Positions 13,801-21,659 are shown, counted from the first letter of the stretch. The stretch: 64,000 nucleotides of DNA from Brachycybe producta (GCA_036925085.1 JAUPFP010000021.1:1374501-1438500), one strand, 5' to 3'. The notes: generated by a model not told the origin, from the sequence alone. Numbers and translations are program-made.

Positions 13801-16800
13801 AATTTGAGAGTTTAGAAGGGTCCGTTTGAAATCTGAATATTAATTGATGAATTTGTTTAACCAGTGCTGTGACCGTGGCCGTTTCAAAAGATGGTGAACT
13901 AGATTATGAACTCGGTGATGTAATGTTGCATAAAGGGAACCGATTGGTTCCTTCTCACGGTGGTAGAGGAACTCCTTCGATGCCATCGGGATATCAAGTG
14001 GCCCTTGAATTAGATCAATTGGTGTTACATAGTCAAAAAGTGTGTGGCAATGGACTGATGGTGGTCAAGCTGAGTGTTCCTCACTCTCCACCGGACTTTA
14101 ACATGTCTAATAATTACTACCTTATTCCAGTTTTCGTTGATTGTTGGGGTACGAAAAGAAACCACTTTTAAATTCAAAGATATATTAAATAATTAAAAAT
14201 ATTCGTATTATTCAAGGACATAGATCTAATGATAGGCAGACAGTGGAGACGTGTAAAGTGATTCCCAATTACTATGATGGGGGTCAGACAGCATGGATCA
14301 CTTACACTATCCCAGGACAAACTAAGATTTTTGAATACAAGGTTAAAAGAGAAAATGAGATACTTTTTTGTTTTCTTCTAGTATTTTATTTTGAAGAGTA
14401 TTTCTGTTGTATATATTCCATGTTTAATGGTGAAGTCCGAGGAGCGGTCAGTTCGACCTGTCCACGTGGAGAATGAGAGGTCAGCTCTTCAGGATGTGGC
14501 CCTCATGAAATTGACCACTGATGTTCAAAGTGATCGTCTTCAACAGATTGAACAGTTTGTTGTTTTTTTGAAATATGAATTGTTTAAAATGAAAGAAAAT
14601 GTGTGGTTTTATGAAATAAGGCTTAAAAATTAGCCGTATTATAAATAAGGCTAAATTTTTTTGCATAAAATGCACAAAGACGCATAAAACAACTGGTTAA
14701 GAGCTGACTTTCAGAAGAGCAAAGTTAGAAGAAACTAGAAAGTATTTTAGAAACTAGACGGGTTAAGGGCTATTTTCATGTTGATATTTTTCAAAATAAA
14801 CTGCTTAATATTGGGTAATTTTCATAAAGATTATTTTTAAAGATGTCAACATGAAAACACTCTTAATTGATTGAATTACCTTTCTAGTTTCTAAAACACA
14901 TTCAAGTTTCTGTTTATTTTTCACCACAACAACAAATGAAACAGAATTTGAGATGCGTTTACACTTTAAAACCATCTTAATAAAAATGCAAAAAAAAAAC
15001 AATTTGCATATTTCTTAAATTTTATTTTCATAAAAAATGTTGACCATAATAATATAATATATATTTTCAGATGTGTGGACACTGTTTCTGGAGGAAGTGA
15101 CACTTTTGTTGCATCTTTGGAAGTTTTACTGTCCGGAGTTGAGAAATCCTGGGCTGAAATGAAACCAGAAGTGAAAATTGAATTTTGATACACATTGTTT
15201 AATTTGAACTATTTTGATCGTGTTCAATTAAATTGTTTTAATTTCAGAATGACATTCAGAAAGTAGAACACGATAAGATTAGTTTAATTTTGGCGACTGT
15301 ATCCGAAGTCCTAACTCTGGCGTTACAATTGAAAAATCCTCTCAATGGCTGGTTGCACATTCCTTTCTATTTGGCATTTTCATCCGAGTAAGTCCCAAAA
15401 TAAACTAGAAATTCAACTAAACAGAAAAATTCGACTTAAAAAATATTCAAAAAACATTTTCAGAGGTCACATTTGGGAAGACGAAAATTTGGCCACCAAT
15501 CAAGTGTCACGAAAAATGAAACGAGAGGTTGTGGACGAATTCGGTGACGAATCTGGAGATAACGAAATCGAGGAATTTGGTGGAAATGAGGAGGAAGAGG
15601 AATTATCGGACGATACCGATGGATCGGAAGGAGTTGATGAATACGGTTACGGAGTCAACGGAACCACCAATGAGGATGGTTCCGCCATACAAAGAAGACT
15701 GAGAAGAGCAGCTGAAGGTACCACTGGTACCGCTGGCAGAACAACGACAACATCTGCACCACAACAGAGAAGTGGTGGTAGTATTACTTCAAATATAACC
15801 GAAAACGCCGCTCCAAGGTCTACTTCGCCATCGTCGAGAACTGGTTCCGGTGAGGCACAGGTGACCAGTGGTACATCAGGGCGCCCGATGACCACAACGG
15901 CCACCAAAATGGATGGAACCATAAAACAGGGTTTAACTGGATCGCAACCATCTAGTGGTTTCACAACGCCGCGGACACCTTCTATAACTGCTGGAACCTC
16001 TCAATCGGGTTCCACTGGAACGGATCGCAAAATGGGTGGAGGCTCATCTTCGACAACACCATCATCTACTGGAGCTGGTGCCACCACTGGATCTCCAGTA
16101 GCGAGCAGTAGAATGGGACCAACAGCTTCTGGAACTGGTGCCACCACTGGGTTACCAGTATCAAGCAGTAGAATGACACCAACGTCTCCGGGAACAACGA
16201 CAAGAGGTGGTTCTTCATCAAGTGGAACCACTCAACGATTTGCTCGTCTAGAAGCAACGACGTCCAGTTCTTCGACATCTTCGAAATCATCAGGATCTAC
16301 TTCCACAGCTGGCACGGGACCAACAAGAAGTATACCTTCCATGACATCAGGTTTTTCGGGAACAACAAGACGAATGCCGACGGGAACTTCTCGGTTTAAT
16401 ATTCAAACGACCGTGGCCGGTTCCACGGTGGTCAGTGGTATTTCCGGTTCTACACAAGTTGGCACGGAGAGTTCTATTGAGTTCGATTATAGTTCAACGT
16501 TTATGACGACATCATCATCGACAGAACCAAATGATACTCCATATTTTGGGTAACCAAACCAGAAGACTAGAAGTGGTCCAATATACCGAGAACAATTATT
16601 TTATTTTTCAGGAGAAAACCACTTTGGCATCAAGATGTCTCGAAGATCCTTTATGGAATTATTAAATACGATTCATCGTTTTTGAAACCGTATCTCGCAC
16701 CGGATCGTATCGAGGCTATTTCGTATTTCTCTCAGGTGACTTTATTGCTCGAAAACATCTTAAGCTGGGTTTAAAGTGTAAAACGTCTCTTAAGTGTTTT

Positions 16801-18854
16801 AGAAACTAGAAGTGCTAAAACGTTTCTTATGAAACATATCAAACATGAAAATTCAGAGCGACCCGTTCTAGTTTCCAACAAACGTTTAATTTCTCGTTAG
16901 TGTTGGTCTTCTGAGCTACTTGCACGGTAATTATTGAAATTTATTAACTCTGGTTAAATAAATTTCAATAATTACTGTGCAAGTAGCTCAGAGGGCCTGT
17001 GGCAGAGTGACTATTCAATCCAAAATGAGCATTTTCAAAATAAGCTTCTTTCGATCACTTACTAAATAATAAGTGATTTTCGATTTCTTTTCCAGACATT
17101 GTTTTATGGTCGAAACGAAGACCTGAATAAATTTTCTTACATTCCGAAATCCACCCTGGGCAATCTGACCAATTTATTGAAGATGGTTCTTTCTTCGAGT
17201 ATGCCGAGAATTTTTGACGACATTCCGAGACCCTTTTACGAACTCATCATGTCAGTGTCACTGTCACAGTGTCATCATCATAGAGTCGTCATTGGATTTA
17301 TATATTTTTTTTATTAATTAGGAAATGGTACAATTCGGAACTGCTGAACAAGAGCGCCCAGGTGACCGGCTGCACATTTCGATCCGGTCTTGAGATGTTT
17401 TTGAATGCCACCGAAAGAATGCAAATGACCAAAGAATGGCAAAACCGTAAAGACCAAATGACCATTTATGGTAACATTCTAAAAACTCTTCTTCAAGATG
17501 ATCACCCGGAATATTTGGCTGAACTCTACGGAAAGGTAAACGTTATTTTGGGTGTGAACAGAGCAGGGTCGATTGAATCCGTGGATTTTTATTTTAAATA
17601 GATCGTGGCTGCATGGTCTCGTAACGATGCTTGGATGATACGAGACGGTGTTCCGATTCATGAACCGGACGTAGACGATGTTTGCAAACGGTACACTGCA
17701 GCAAAACTGTGGCAATTAGAGATGCCGCCTGTTTCCAAGTTTGCTGGACGCACGGTTTCGCCTGACCACTACAAATCCGTATTCTGGACTGAAGGTGAAC
17801 ATTTCTTTCCACTTACGAGCGTAAGGTGGTTTAAAGCGTAAACTGGGCCTCTCGAACAATGATTATTCTGTCTTCCAGGTGCAAAATGAAGAAAAAGTTG
17901 AAAGAATGTGTTAAAAACTAGAACGGTAGCTGAATCACTCAAAAGAATTCTTCGTATTGATATATTTTAAAATAAGCTTTTTATATTAGTTTTAAAAATG
18001 ACTCAACTTTAAGAAGAGGATTTTTTTACAATTTTTTTCTATAAAAAGTTTATTTTGAAAGATAATTAAAATGAAAATACTAATGAATGATTTAACTACT
18101 GTTTTGGTTTTTAACATATTTTAATTTCTAATTAATGTTGTTCCCAAAACACAGGATTCAGGAACCCATAAAACATCATAACTTTTGTCGGACTGTTTAC
18201 CATTTTGTTAACTACATTAACTAATGGAGTTCTAATGATTTATCGTAAAAATAGATAGAGGTACGATTTATCGTGGTGACCGCAGCAGTATGACCGGTCA
18301 AGTATTTTGGAGTAAAGTAGCCACATGTAGTTGTGCCACTGAAAATGCCTGCGGTGGGAATGGTGGAAACGGTGCTGGTTCACAACCATCAACGACTTCT
18401 ACTCCATTATTGTCGGTCACTTCAAGTAACCAATGGACGGACTGGTCAACAGCATCATTACCAATGACAAGTCAGTCAGAAAATGAAATAAATCGCCATT
18501 GGCACACAAACCACTTTTTGATTACTTAACGGCTGCAAAATGAAGTCGGATTGTCGTCGAAACTGACCACCTTGAGTCTTCCCGTAGAAAATACATTGCA
18601 ATCACACCTTCGACTTCATTTTGCATTCAAAAAGGGGTGTGTGTATTCCAAACCTAATTCAATATGTTCATTTTTGGTGGTCATTTTTTTTTAAAAAAAT
18701 AGGTGGTCAAGTAACTAGAGACGAAGAAGATCTAATGAGTGCGGCACCAGTTTATAGATATCACGACCAATTTCAAATCAAGGACCAACATCCAAATAAA
18801 AGAGAAGAAGAAGAAGAATTTGAAATTCATGAAGATCTTCTTTTTTCAGATTGA
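1264..18854 (+). CDS. Large secreted mucin-like protein, 3' 18 exons (unrecognised family)
   Basis: Partial gene; the 5' end lies upstream of the window. Exons: 1264-1352, 1452-1692, 8711-8770, 12189-12272, 12943-13055, 13182-13309, 13865-14148, 14217-14341, 14382-14554, 15071-15170, 15248-15387, 15464-16549, 16612-16735, 17096-17250, 17322-17535, 17602-17794, 18255-18470, 18703-18854. All have GT/AG ends and the reading phase is kept at every junction, giving about 1,224 codons to the TGA at 18852. The N-terminal half is rich in beta-type sequence with scattered cysteines and sequons (NNT, NDT, NGT, NET, NMS). A furin-type RRLRR, a Ser/Thr/Gly-rich mucin-like segment and a mostly helical C-terminal part follow, then an acidic tail. 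I see no transmembrane segment. I do not recognise the family. A secreted or extracellular role is inference. Confidence 0.85.
1452..1692 (+). CDS. Mucin-like gene, visible exon 2
   Basis: Encodes SLCNLNLQLSF, an Asp/Asn run and a run of 11 serines (TCT/TCA repeats near 1525-1553), then VYNGQQLTVDLLVTSGFETL and onward. Only this frame is open. Donor gtaggt, ends in phase 1. The poly-Ser stretch is a trinucleotide repeat and may vary in length. Confidence 0.85.
2548..2905. mobile_element. Family B foldback element copy B1
   Basis: Left arm runs TTCTGAAGAGCAAAATTAA, AAACTAGAAA and TTTCAAAATAAACTTTTT. Right arm runs ATACCCTTCTAGTTTCTAAA, GACAGAATAATCGA and GAGAGGCCCCGTTTACACC. The arms are mutual reverse complements, somewhat diverged. 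Confidence 0.75.
3285..3296 (+). repeat. Poly-G run (12)
   Basis: Uninterrupted run of 12 G in AT-rich DNA. It is one of many such tracts; others are at 11243-11258, 37484-37499, 59373-59387 and 61219-61232. Confidence 0.9.
4038..4288. mobile_element. Family B copy B2
   Basis: Core TTTCAAAATAAACTTTTTAT, then TTCCCTTCTAGTTTCTAAAA and the right end GCGTTTACACTTTAAAA. The outer left arm is degraded. Confidence 0.7.
5216..5468. mobile_element. Family B copy B3
   Basis: Starts AAGGTGGTTTTAAAGCATAA and has TTTTAGAAACTAGAATC in the left arm and GAGCTACCCTTCTAGTTTCT in the right arm. The outer right arm is missing. Confidence 0.75.
6355..6545. repeat. Family F inverted repeat, copy 1
   Basis: Left end CGACCACTTTTGGTAGTCGA and CGACTGCAAAATGAAGTC. 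Right end contains TTTTGAAGTCAAAATC and CACTAAAAGTGGTC. It is similar to copies at 6900, 18497 and 44325. Confidence 0.55.
6660..6836. repeat. Family H repeat (TTCCGGATGTG), copy 1
   Basis: Shares TTTCCGGATGTGTTTGATTT, GAGGCCATTTTGAAAACATG and TTTTCTTAAGAAAA with copies at 9918, 40484 and 60946. Confidence 0.55.
6900..7060. repeat. Family F inverted repeat, copy 2
   Basis: CGACTGCAAAATGAAGTTGG on the left and GAAGTGGTCTGTTTGGGC on the right, in inverted relation to CCCAAACCGACCA. Confidence 0.5.
7765..7801 (+). repeat. (GA)n microsatellite
   Basis: Uninterrupted GA dinucleotide tract, directly visible. Confidence 0.95.
8055..8365. mobile_element. Family B copy B4
   Basis: Left arm TCTGTCTTTCAGAACAGAGC and AACTAGAAGGGTAACTGAAC. 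Right arm GAGTTACCCTTCTAGTTTCT and GAGAGGCGTTTACCTTA. It ends about 345 bp before the exon at 8711. Confidence 0.8.
8711..8770 (+). CDS. Mucin-like gene, visible exon 3
   Basis: 60-bp exon with acceptor aatttgtag and donor gtaagt. It completes the split codon to Asp and encodes DTLDIPLNDLKMQLPSICGQ. It ends in phase 1. Confidence 0.85.
9467..9773. mobile_element. Family C hAT-like MITE, copy 1 (307 bp)
   Basis: The TIRs TAGGGCTCGGATTTTGATGC and its complement end in CCGAGCCCTA. The element is flanked by a perfect 8-bp duplication ATTATCAG (9459-9466 and 9774-9781). TIRs beginning TAGGG with an 8-bp duplication are typical of hAT elements. The interior has a hairpin around GGTTAGAGGCTAGATGTC. 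There is no transposase frame. Confidence 0.9.
9918..10192. repeat. Family H repeat, copy 2
   Basis: TTTTCCGGATGTGCTTGATT, CTTCTCAAATATGAGACCAC and, at the far end, AGTTTCCGGACACAG in inverted relation to the start. Confidence 0.6.
10452..11040. mobile_element. Family B copy B5, split by a family E insertion
   Basis: Left half reaches AAAATACCCTTAAGTGGTTA. The right half resumes at TCCCTTCTAGTTTCTAAAAC near 10975. The interruption is the family E element at 10681-10972. Confidence 0.75.
10681..10972 (-). mobile_element. Family E element, copy 1 (nested in B5)
   Basis: Inverted relative to the copies at 32240 and 57954. It shares GAATTATACGGAATCC and GTTTGTTTGCC plus the TIR-like AAGCTAAATGCATTCAAG and TTAAATGCATTTAGCTTT. 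The interior is very AT-rich and non-coding. Confidence 0.7.
11243..11258 (+). repeat. Poly-G run (16)
   Basis: Sixteen consecutive G within a purine-rich stretch that continues to about 11284. Confidence 0.9.
11562..11862. mobile_element. Family B copy B6
   Basis: AAACTAGAATGGTAGCTGAA and TCTTTCAAAATAAAC on the left; AAGTGATTGAGCTACCGTTC and TAGTTTCTAAC on the right. Confidence 0.8.
11925..12145. mobile_element. Family B copy B7 (close to an acceptor)
   Basis: TTTTAGAAACTAGAAAAGTA and CTTTCAAAATAAACTTTTTA on the left; AAGTTTATTTTGAAAATTAA and a degraded right arm ending near GTCAGAACAGCCAGAG. It ends about 45-65 bp before the 3' splice site at 12188. Confidence 0.7.
12189..12272 (+). CDS. 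Mucin-like gene, visible exon 4
   Basis: Encodes TFLIARVIQLNGTTVDQSIP and IELKCLEK, with an NGT sequon and one Cys. Acceptor attttag, donor gtaagt. Phase 1 in and out. Confidence 0.85.
12273..12942 (+). other. 670-bp intron
   Basis: AT-rich, with a short AACAAC tandem repeat near 12850-12885. No family A-H element recognised. Confidence 0.6.
12943..13055 (+). CDS. Mucin-like gene, visible exon 5
   Basis: Encodes SCDLALYGETKDVYDMYQLR and PVIPTTGQPIPYFIPEFK. Donor gtgcat is weaker than the others but phase agrees with the next exon. Confidence 0.85.
13182..13309 (+). CDS. Mucin-like gene, visible exon 6
   Basis: Encodes LWIKNNMPNETFSSRTGPSV and YVVSAYIKSQMFNMFQYSIG then NK, with an NET sequon. 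Ends in phase 2. Confidence 0.85.
13310..13864 (+). other. 555-bp intron
   Basis: Holds two short pieces of the TTCAAG-rich dispersed repeat (13330-13390 and 13738-13815) and an otherwise unexplained, more GC-rich block at 13380-13600. Confidence 0.55.
13865..14148 (+). CDS. Mucin-like gene, visible exon 7
   Basis: Encodes SAVTVAVSKDGELDYELGDV, then a Gly/Pro-rich turn, LVLHSQKVCGNGLMVVKLSV, an NMS sequon and NYYLIPVFVDCWG. Ends in phase 1. A strongly strand-like pattern suggests a beta-sandwich fold (inference). Confidence 0.9.
14217..14341 (+). CDS. Mucin-like gene, visible exon 8
   Basis: Encodes HRSNDRQTVETCKVIPNYYD and GGQTAWITYTIPGQTKIFEY then K. Ends in phase 0 at donor gttaaa. Confidence 0.85.
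14382..14554 (+). CDS. Mucin-like gene, visible exon 9
   Basis: Follows a 40-bp intron. Encodes YFILKSISVVYIPCLMVKSE and then a helical stretch ENERSALQDVALMKLTTDVQ to QQIE. Reading through the intron instead would hit TGA at 14474, so splicing is needed to keep the frame. Ends in phase 2. Confidence 0.8.
14694..14980. mobile_element. Family B copy B8 (close to an acceptor)
   Basis: GACTTTCAGAAGAGCAAAG and TTTTAGAAACTAGACGGG on the left; TACCTTTCTAGTTTCTAAAA and GCGTTTACACTTTAAAACCA on the right. It ends 90 bp before the splice acceptor at 15070 and makes up more than half of this 516-bp intron. Confidence 0.85.
15071..15170 (+). CDS. Mucin-like gene, visible exon 10
   Basis: Encodes CVDTVSGGSDTFVASLEVLL and SGVEKSWAEMKPE. 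Donor gtgaaa. Ends in phase 0. Confidence 0.85.
15248..15387 (+). CDS. Mucin-like gene, visible exon 11
   Basis: Encodes NDIQKVEHDKISLILATVSE and VLTLALQLKNPLNGWLHIPF then YLAFSS. Amphipathic helical pattern. Ends in phase 2 at gtaagt. Confidence 0.85.
15464..16549 (+). CDS. Mucin-like gene, visible exon 12 (furin site plus mucin domain)
   Basis: Largest exon, 1,086 bp. It opens with GHIWEDENLATNQVSRKMKR, then an acidic stretch rich in Glu, Asp and Gly (15525-15690), a furin-type RRLRR at 15693-15707, and about 270 residues dominated by Ser, Thr and Gly. Within these, a 60-bp unit is tandemly repeated (16071-16130 and 16131-16190; GAGATTGSPVASSRMGPTAS and GTGATTGLPVSSSRMTPTSP). The composition indicates a mucin-like, O-glycosylated linker. 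Cleavage and glycosylation are inference. The exon ends in phase 2 at donor gtaacc. Confidence 0.9.
16612..16735 (+). CDS. Mucin-like gene, visible exon 13
   Basis: Encodes GRKPLWHQDVSKILYGIIKY, DSSFLKPYLAPDRIEAISYF and SQ. Start of the C-terminal, probably helical domain. Ends in phase 0. Confidence 0.85.
16760..16910. mobile_element. Family B copy B9 (deleted core)
   Basis: GGTTTAAAGTGTAAAACGTC and TTTTAGAAACTAGAAGTG face ACCCGTTCTAGTTTCCAAC. The internal AAATAAACTTTTT part is mostly lost. It runs directly into the hairpin at 16911-16991. Confidence 0.65.
16911..16991. repeat. 36-bp inverted repeat hairpin
   Basis: Arms 16911-16946 and 16956-16991 are reverse complements with one internal mismatch and one at the loop edge, separated by 9 nt. 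Arm start CTGAGCTACTTGCAC. The size resembles a small foldback element or pre-miRNA-like hairpin, and it lies inside an intron. Confidence 0.9.
17096..17250 (+). CDS. Mucin-like gene, visible exon 14
   Basis: Encodes TLFYGRNEDLNKFSYIPKST, LGNLTNLLKMVLSSSMPRIF and DDIPRPFYELI. Splits a Met codon with donor gtcagt. Ends in phase 2. Confidence 0.85.
17322..17535 (+). CDS. Mucin-like gene, visible exon 15
   Basis: Encodes KWYNSELLNKSAQVTGCTFR, SGLEMFLNATERMQMTKEWQ and onward to AELYGK, with NKS and NAT sequons. Ends in phase 0. Confidence 0.9.
17602..17794 (+). CDS. Mucin-like gene, visible exon 16
   Basis: Encodes IVAAWSRNDAWMIRDGVPIH, EPDVDDVCKRYTAAKLWQLE and onward to SVFWTE. Ends in phase 1 at gtgaac. 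Confidence 0.9.
17826..18150. mobile_element. Family B copy B10 (close to an acceptor)
   Basis: GATTATTCTGTCTTCCAG and AAACTAGAACGGTAGCTGAA on the left; AAAAAGTTTATTTTGAAAGA and a degraded right arm. It starts 31 bp after the donor and ends about 105 bp before the acceptor at 18254, so it forms most of this 460-bp intron. Confidence 0.8.
18255..18470 (+). CDS. Mucin-like gene, visible exon 17
   Basis: Encodes DRGTIYRGDRSSMTGQVFWS, KVATCSCATENACGGNGGNG and a Ser/Thr-rich stretch ending TASLPMT. Three cysteines are clustered here. Ends in phase 1. Confidence 0.85.
18497..18655. repeat. Family F inverted repeat, copy 3
   Basis: CGGCTGCAAAATGAAGTCGG faces TTCGACTTCATTTTGCATTC. It lies inside the last intron of the mucin-like gene, starting 27 bp after the donor. 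Confidence 0.65.
18703..18854 (+). CDS. Mucin-like gene, last exon
   Basis: Encodes SGQVTRDEEDLMSAAPVYRY and an acidic tail REEEEEFEIHEDLLFSD, then TGA at 18852-18854. There is no C-terminal membrane anchor. The nearest AATAAA is over 1 kb downstream (20002), so the real poly(A) site is uncertain. Confidence 0.85.
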
Positions 18855-19436
18855 TTATCGTTCAAATTGGACAATAATTGAACCGTTTTTATGATGCACT
18901 GGCCAACAACAAAGACTCTCACCCAAAAAAAAAATAGTGCACAATTGAAAATTTCAAGAGAAAAGAAGAGAAATTGGATGTCTTTTAACCCTTTATCAAA
19001 AAGGGTAAGAAAATCTTATTGTTTGTATCGTTAATTCGTTATTATTATTATTGTTATTTATTATTATTATTATTATTATTGTTGGGGGTCTTAGAGTCTG
19101 TGGGTTAATTGTGTTTTGTGCCAGTGTTAATTACGACACTCATTTCTAGCCTCCGAAAAGAATTTTTCCAACAAATGTGCGTTTAAAACATGAAAGGAAA
19201 TTTTTTTAAAAAAAAAAACGGCTGTAAATATTAACGATTTCAGGAATGTTCAGTAGGAATTTAGGAACCGGTTTTATATTTGTGATAGAATTAAGGAGTT
19301 TAAAATTCTCTTTAATTACTTTAGACAAGAAAATAATGACGAATATTTGTCAAAGTGACCAACGAGAGAATTTTTAGTTTTAGAAAAATTATTTATAATT
19401 CTCAGTGATAATACAATATTAATATAATTTAATTAT

Positions 19437-19697
19437 TAGGGCTCGGATTTTTATGCAATATTAAAGCAAATGTAATTGTCATCATCACAGGAGCGACTGA
19501 AATTATCCTTTTTTAGTCAAATAAAGGTTGGTTAGAGGCTAGATGTCTGGTTACTAACAGTTGCTAACTAGAGTTCTAGCCTCTAACCAGTTTTTTTGTT
19601 GGTTGATCTAAATGGGGGATTTTTACTTCACAATTAGCTCTTGGGCAACAGATTGAGAAACATTTGCTTGATTTTGCATAAAAAATCCGAACCCTTA
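19437..19697. mobile_element. Family C hAT-like MITE, copy 2
   Basis: TIRs TAGGGCTCGGATTTTTATGC and AAAAATCCGAACCCTTA. TAATTATT is present at both flanks. Interior GGTTAGAGGCTAGATGTCTG is shared with copy 1. Confidence 0.85.
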
Positions 19698-20129
19698 TAA
19701 TTATTATTCCAATTATTTAGTTGAAAAATTACCTGTGAAAAATACTCATCTTTGTACAAAATATTTGATAATTAATATATTAGAAGCTTCAAAAATGACT
19801 GTTTTTTTTAGAAAAAAAAGAGAAAATATATAAATTAACTTACATGTAGTATAAATTAGATTATGTTTGTAGTTATAAAATAATAATTAGCATCATATTT
19901 TAGCCGAAAATCGCAGAAAATAAGAAAGACGAAAACGCAAAGAAAATATTTTATTTATTTGAAATACGATAAATGAAACAAAAGAATGGAAACACAGAAT
20001 CAATAAATGTAAAATGCACAATATTTAATTATTGTTGTGCTAAATGAAAAATTGTGATTTCACCGCATTAAAATTGTTGTATTTTAATTTGTTCATTTTT
20101 TTTTATAATTTAAAAGTTAACTTTTAAGA

Positions 20130-20342
20130 TGAAAATAACCCTTGAACTCTGGTTTATTCTGTACATTTTTCATTTTTGTCTATAAAAAGTTTATTTTGAA
20201 AGATATCAACAAGAAAATAACCTTAAGTGAATGAGCTACGCTTGTAGTTTCTAAAACACATTCAAGTTTCTCTTTATTTTTGCATTTAAAAGCAATAATC
20301 ATAGTTTTAGAGAGGCGTTTACACTTTAAAACCACCTTAAAA
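20130..20342. mobile_element. Family B copy B11
   Basis: AAAAAGTTTATTTTGAAAGA, GTAGTTTCTAAAACACATTC and GTTTACACTTTAAAACCACC then TTAA. The left arm is shortened. Confidence 0.75.
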
Positions 20343-20559
20343 GACATCAACTTGAACGTGTGTCCTTCAGTGATTCATTTAACTCTTCTAGTCTCTAAAT
20401 TGTTTTATTATTTTGTTTTAATGTTTGTTTCTGAAATTATAAAATTACCAAAATTGTATTTTATTTACTTATTTTTCAAAAGAATGATAAAACATTTATT
20501 ACTGCAGAAATCATAAGCAAAATTTAATCCCAAAAAGGGAGAAATTTCAAGTTTGGCGC

Positions 20560-21310
20560 CATTTTGAGCTTTGTTATTAGTACACTAGATGGCGCGACAC
20601 TTATTTGTCGTGCGCTTTATTTACCCCCCCCTGTGTCGTTTTCCGTCAGGAAAACGACACAGGGGGGTTTGAGTATGGCATCTCGTTTTACTTCTTATTC
20701 GTGTTGTAAAATATTTCTACGCTTAAGAGTGTCCTTATTCTTTGAGTGCAGTAAAATCAGGATAAGAAGTTAAACGACTTGCCATACATACGCTCTGCTG
20801 GGAATCTCGGTGAATCTTTGCGAATATTAGTGATTCTTGTACATGTCTTTCTTCTATGTCGTCCCCTTGGCCTATACAATTAAAGCCAAATGGTTTTAAG
20901 GGGACGACACAGAGGGTAAATTTCGAACTGTATATGGCAAGCCGTTTTAATTTTTATCCACGTTTTTACTGAATTTTCAGAGCTCAATTCTATTCTGGGT
21001 ATCCTGTAAAACGTAAATAAAAATAAGAACGGCTCGCCATACATATGCTTTGCTGTGAATTTTTGTGATTCTTAGTGAATCTTGAACATGATTTCCTTCT
21101 ATATCGTCCCTCTTACTCTCTCTTTTTTAGAGATATAGAAGTATAAGATTCCCAGTAGAGTGTATGTATGGCAAGCTGTTAAACTTTTTGTTGACGATTT
21201 ACTGAATACCCAGAATTGAAATGAATTCTGAAACTTCAGTAATAAAAAACGCGGATAAAAAAGTAAAACGGCTTGCCATAACGTACGAGATCCATTCCCT
21301 TTTGTGTCGT
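20560..21310. repeat. Family G repeat upstream of TMEM59
   Basis: A composite of inverted and direct units: GTGTCGTTTTCC with its complement (arms 20625-20643 and 20649-20667), TTCTATGTCGTCCCCTTGG, TATGGCAAGCCGTTTTAA and AAACGGCTTGCCATAACG. A related copy lies at 54395-54800. It ends about 190 bp before the TMEM59 start codon. Confidence 0.75.
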
Positions 21311-21376
21311 TCCCCTTGGTAGAGATTCTAAAACGTGTTTTGTTTTACAGCCACTAAGTGGCGCTAATAGTTAAAA

Positions 21377-21385
21377 TGACGTCAT
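21377..21385 (+). promoter_or_regulatory. CRE-like site in the TMEM59 promoter
   Basis: TGACGTCAT, the palindromic CREB/ATF consensus, lies 116 bp upstream of the start codon. No clear TATA box is seen nearby. Binding is inference. Confidence 0.5.
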
Positions 21386-21500
21386 AACATGCGATTGCGC
21401 AGTGAAAACAAATTTAGTTCTTGATGTTGTCGTCGTCTGTCGTCATAAACAAACGAAACTTCAATCGGTGACGAACGGCAGGAGGAACAGCAGCAAAAAA

Positions 21501-21659
21501 ATGGCGAACATTTCTTCTTCGTTTTGGATTTTCTTTTTCATCTTTTCTTGTTTTTGTATTAGTTTCGCGTTGTGTAGTGTCTTCGATACGATACTAGACG
21601 ATGAAGAACCATGTAAAGAAGTCTGTGATAAGACGTATCCTCTTCACACCTATCCGAAC
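21501..21659 (+). CDS. TMEM59: TMEM59 exon 1
   Basis: Residues 1-53: hydrophobic leader FWIFFFIFSCFCISFALC, then VFDTILDDEEPCKEVCDKTY and PLHTYPN. Donor gtaagt, phase 0. Confidence 0.95.

Larger units (their letters stand above)
18855..20560. other. Intergenic, downstream of the mucin-like gene
   Basis: Holds a TTA/TTAT microsatellite (19036-19081), a family C copy (19437-19697) and a family B copy (20130-20342). The rest is AT-rich sequence without recognisable genes. Confidence 0.6.

Noticed and set aside
14243..14476. Read-through frame across 14342-14381
   Set aside because: It ends at a stop at 14474, and only removal of the 40-bp intron keeps phase into the next exon.
21402..21500. 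In-frame upstream extension of TMEM59
   Set aside because: No ATG there; the ATG at 21501 starts a clear signal peptide in good context.
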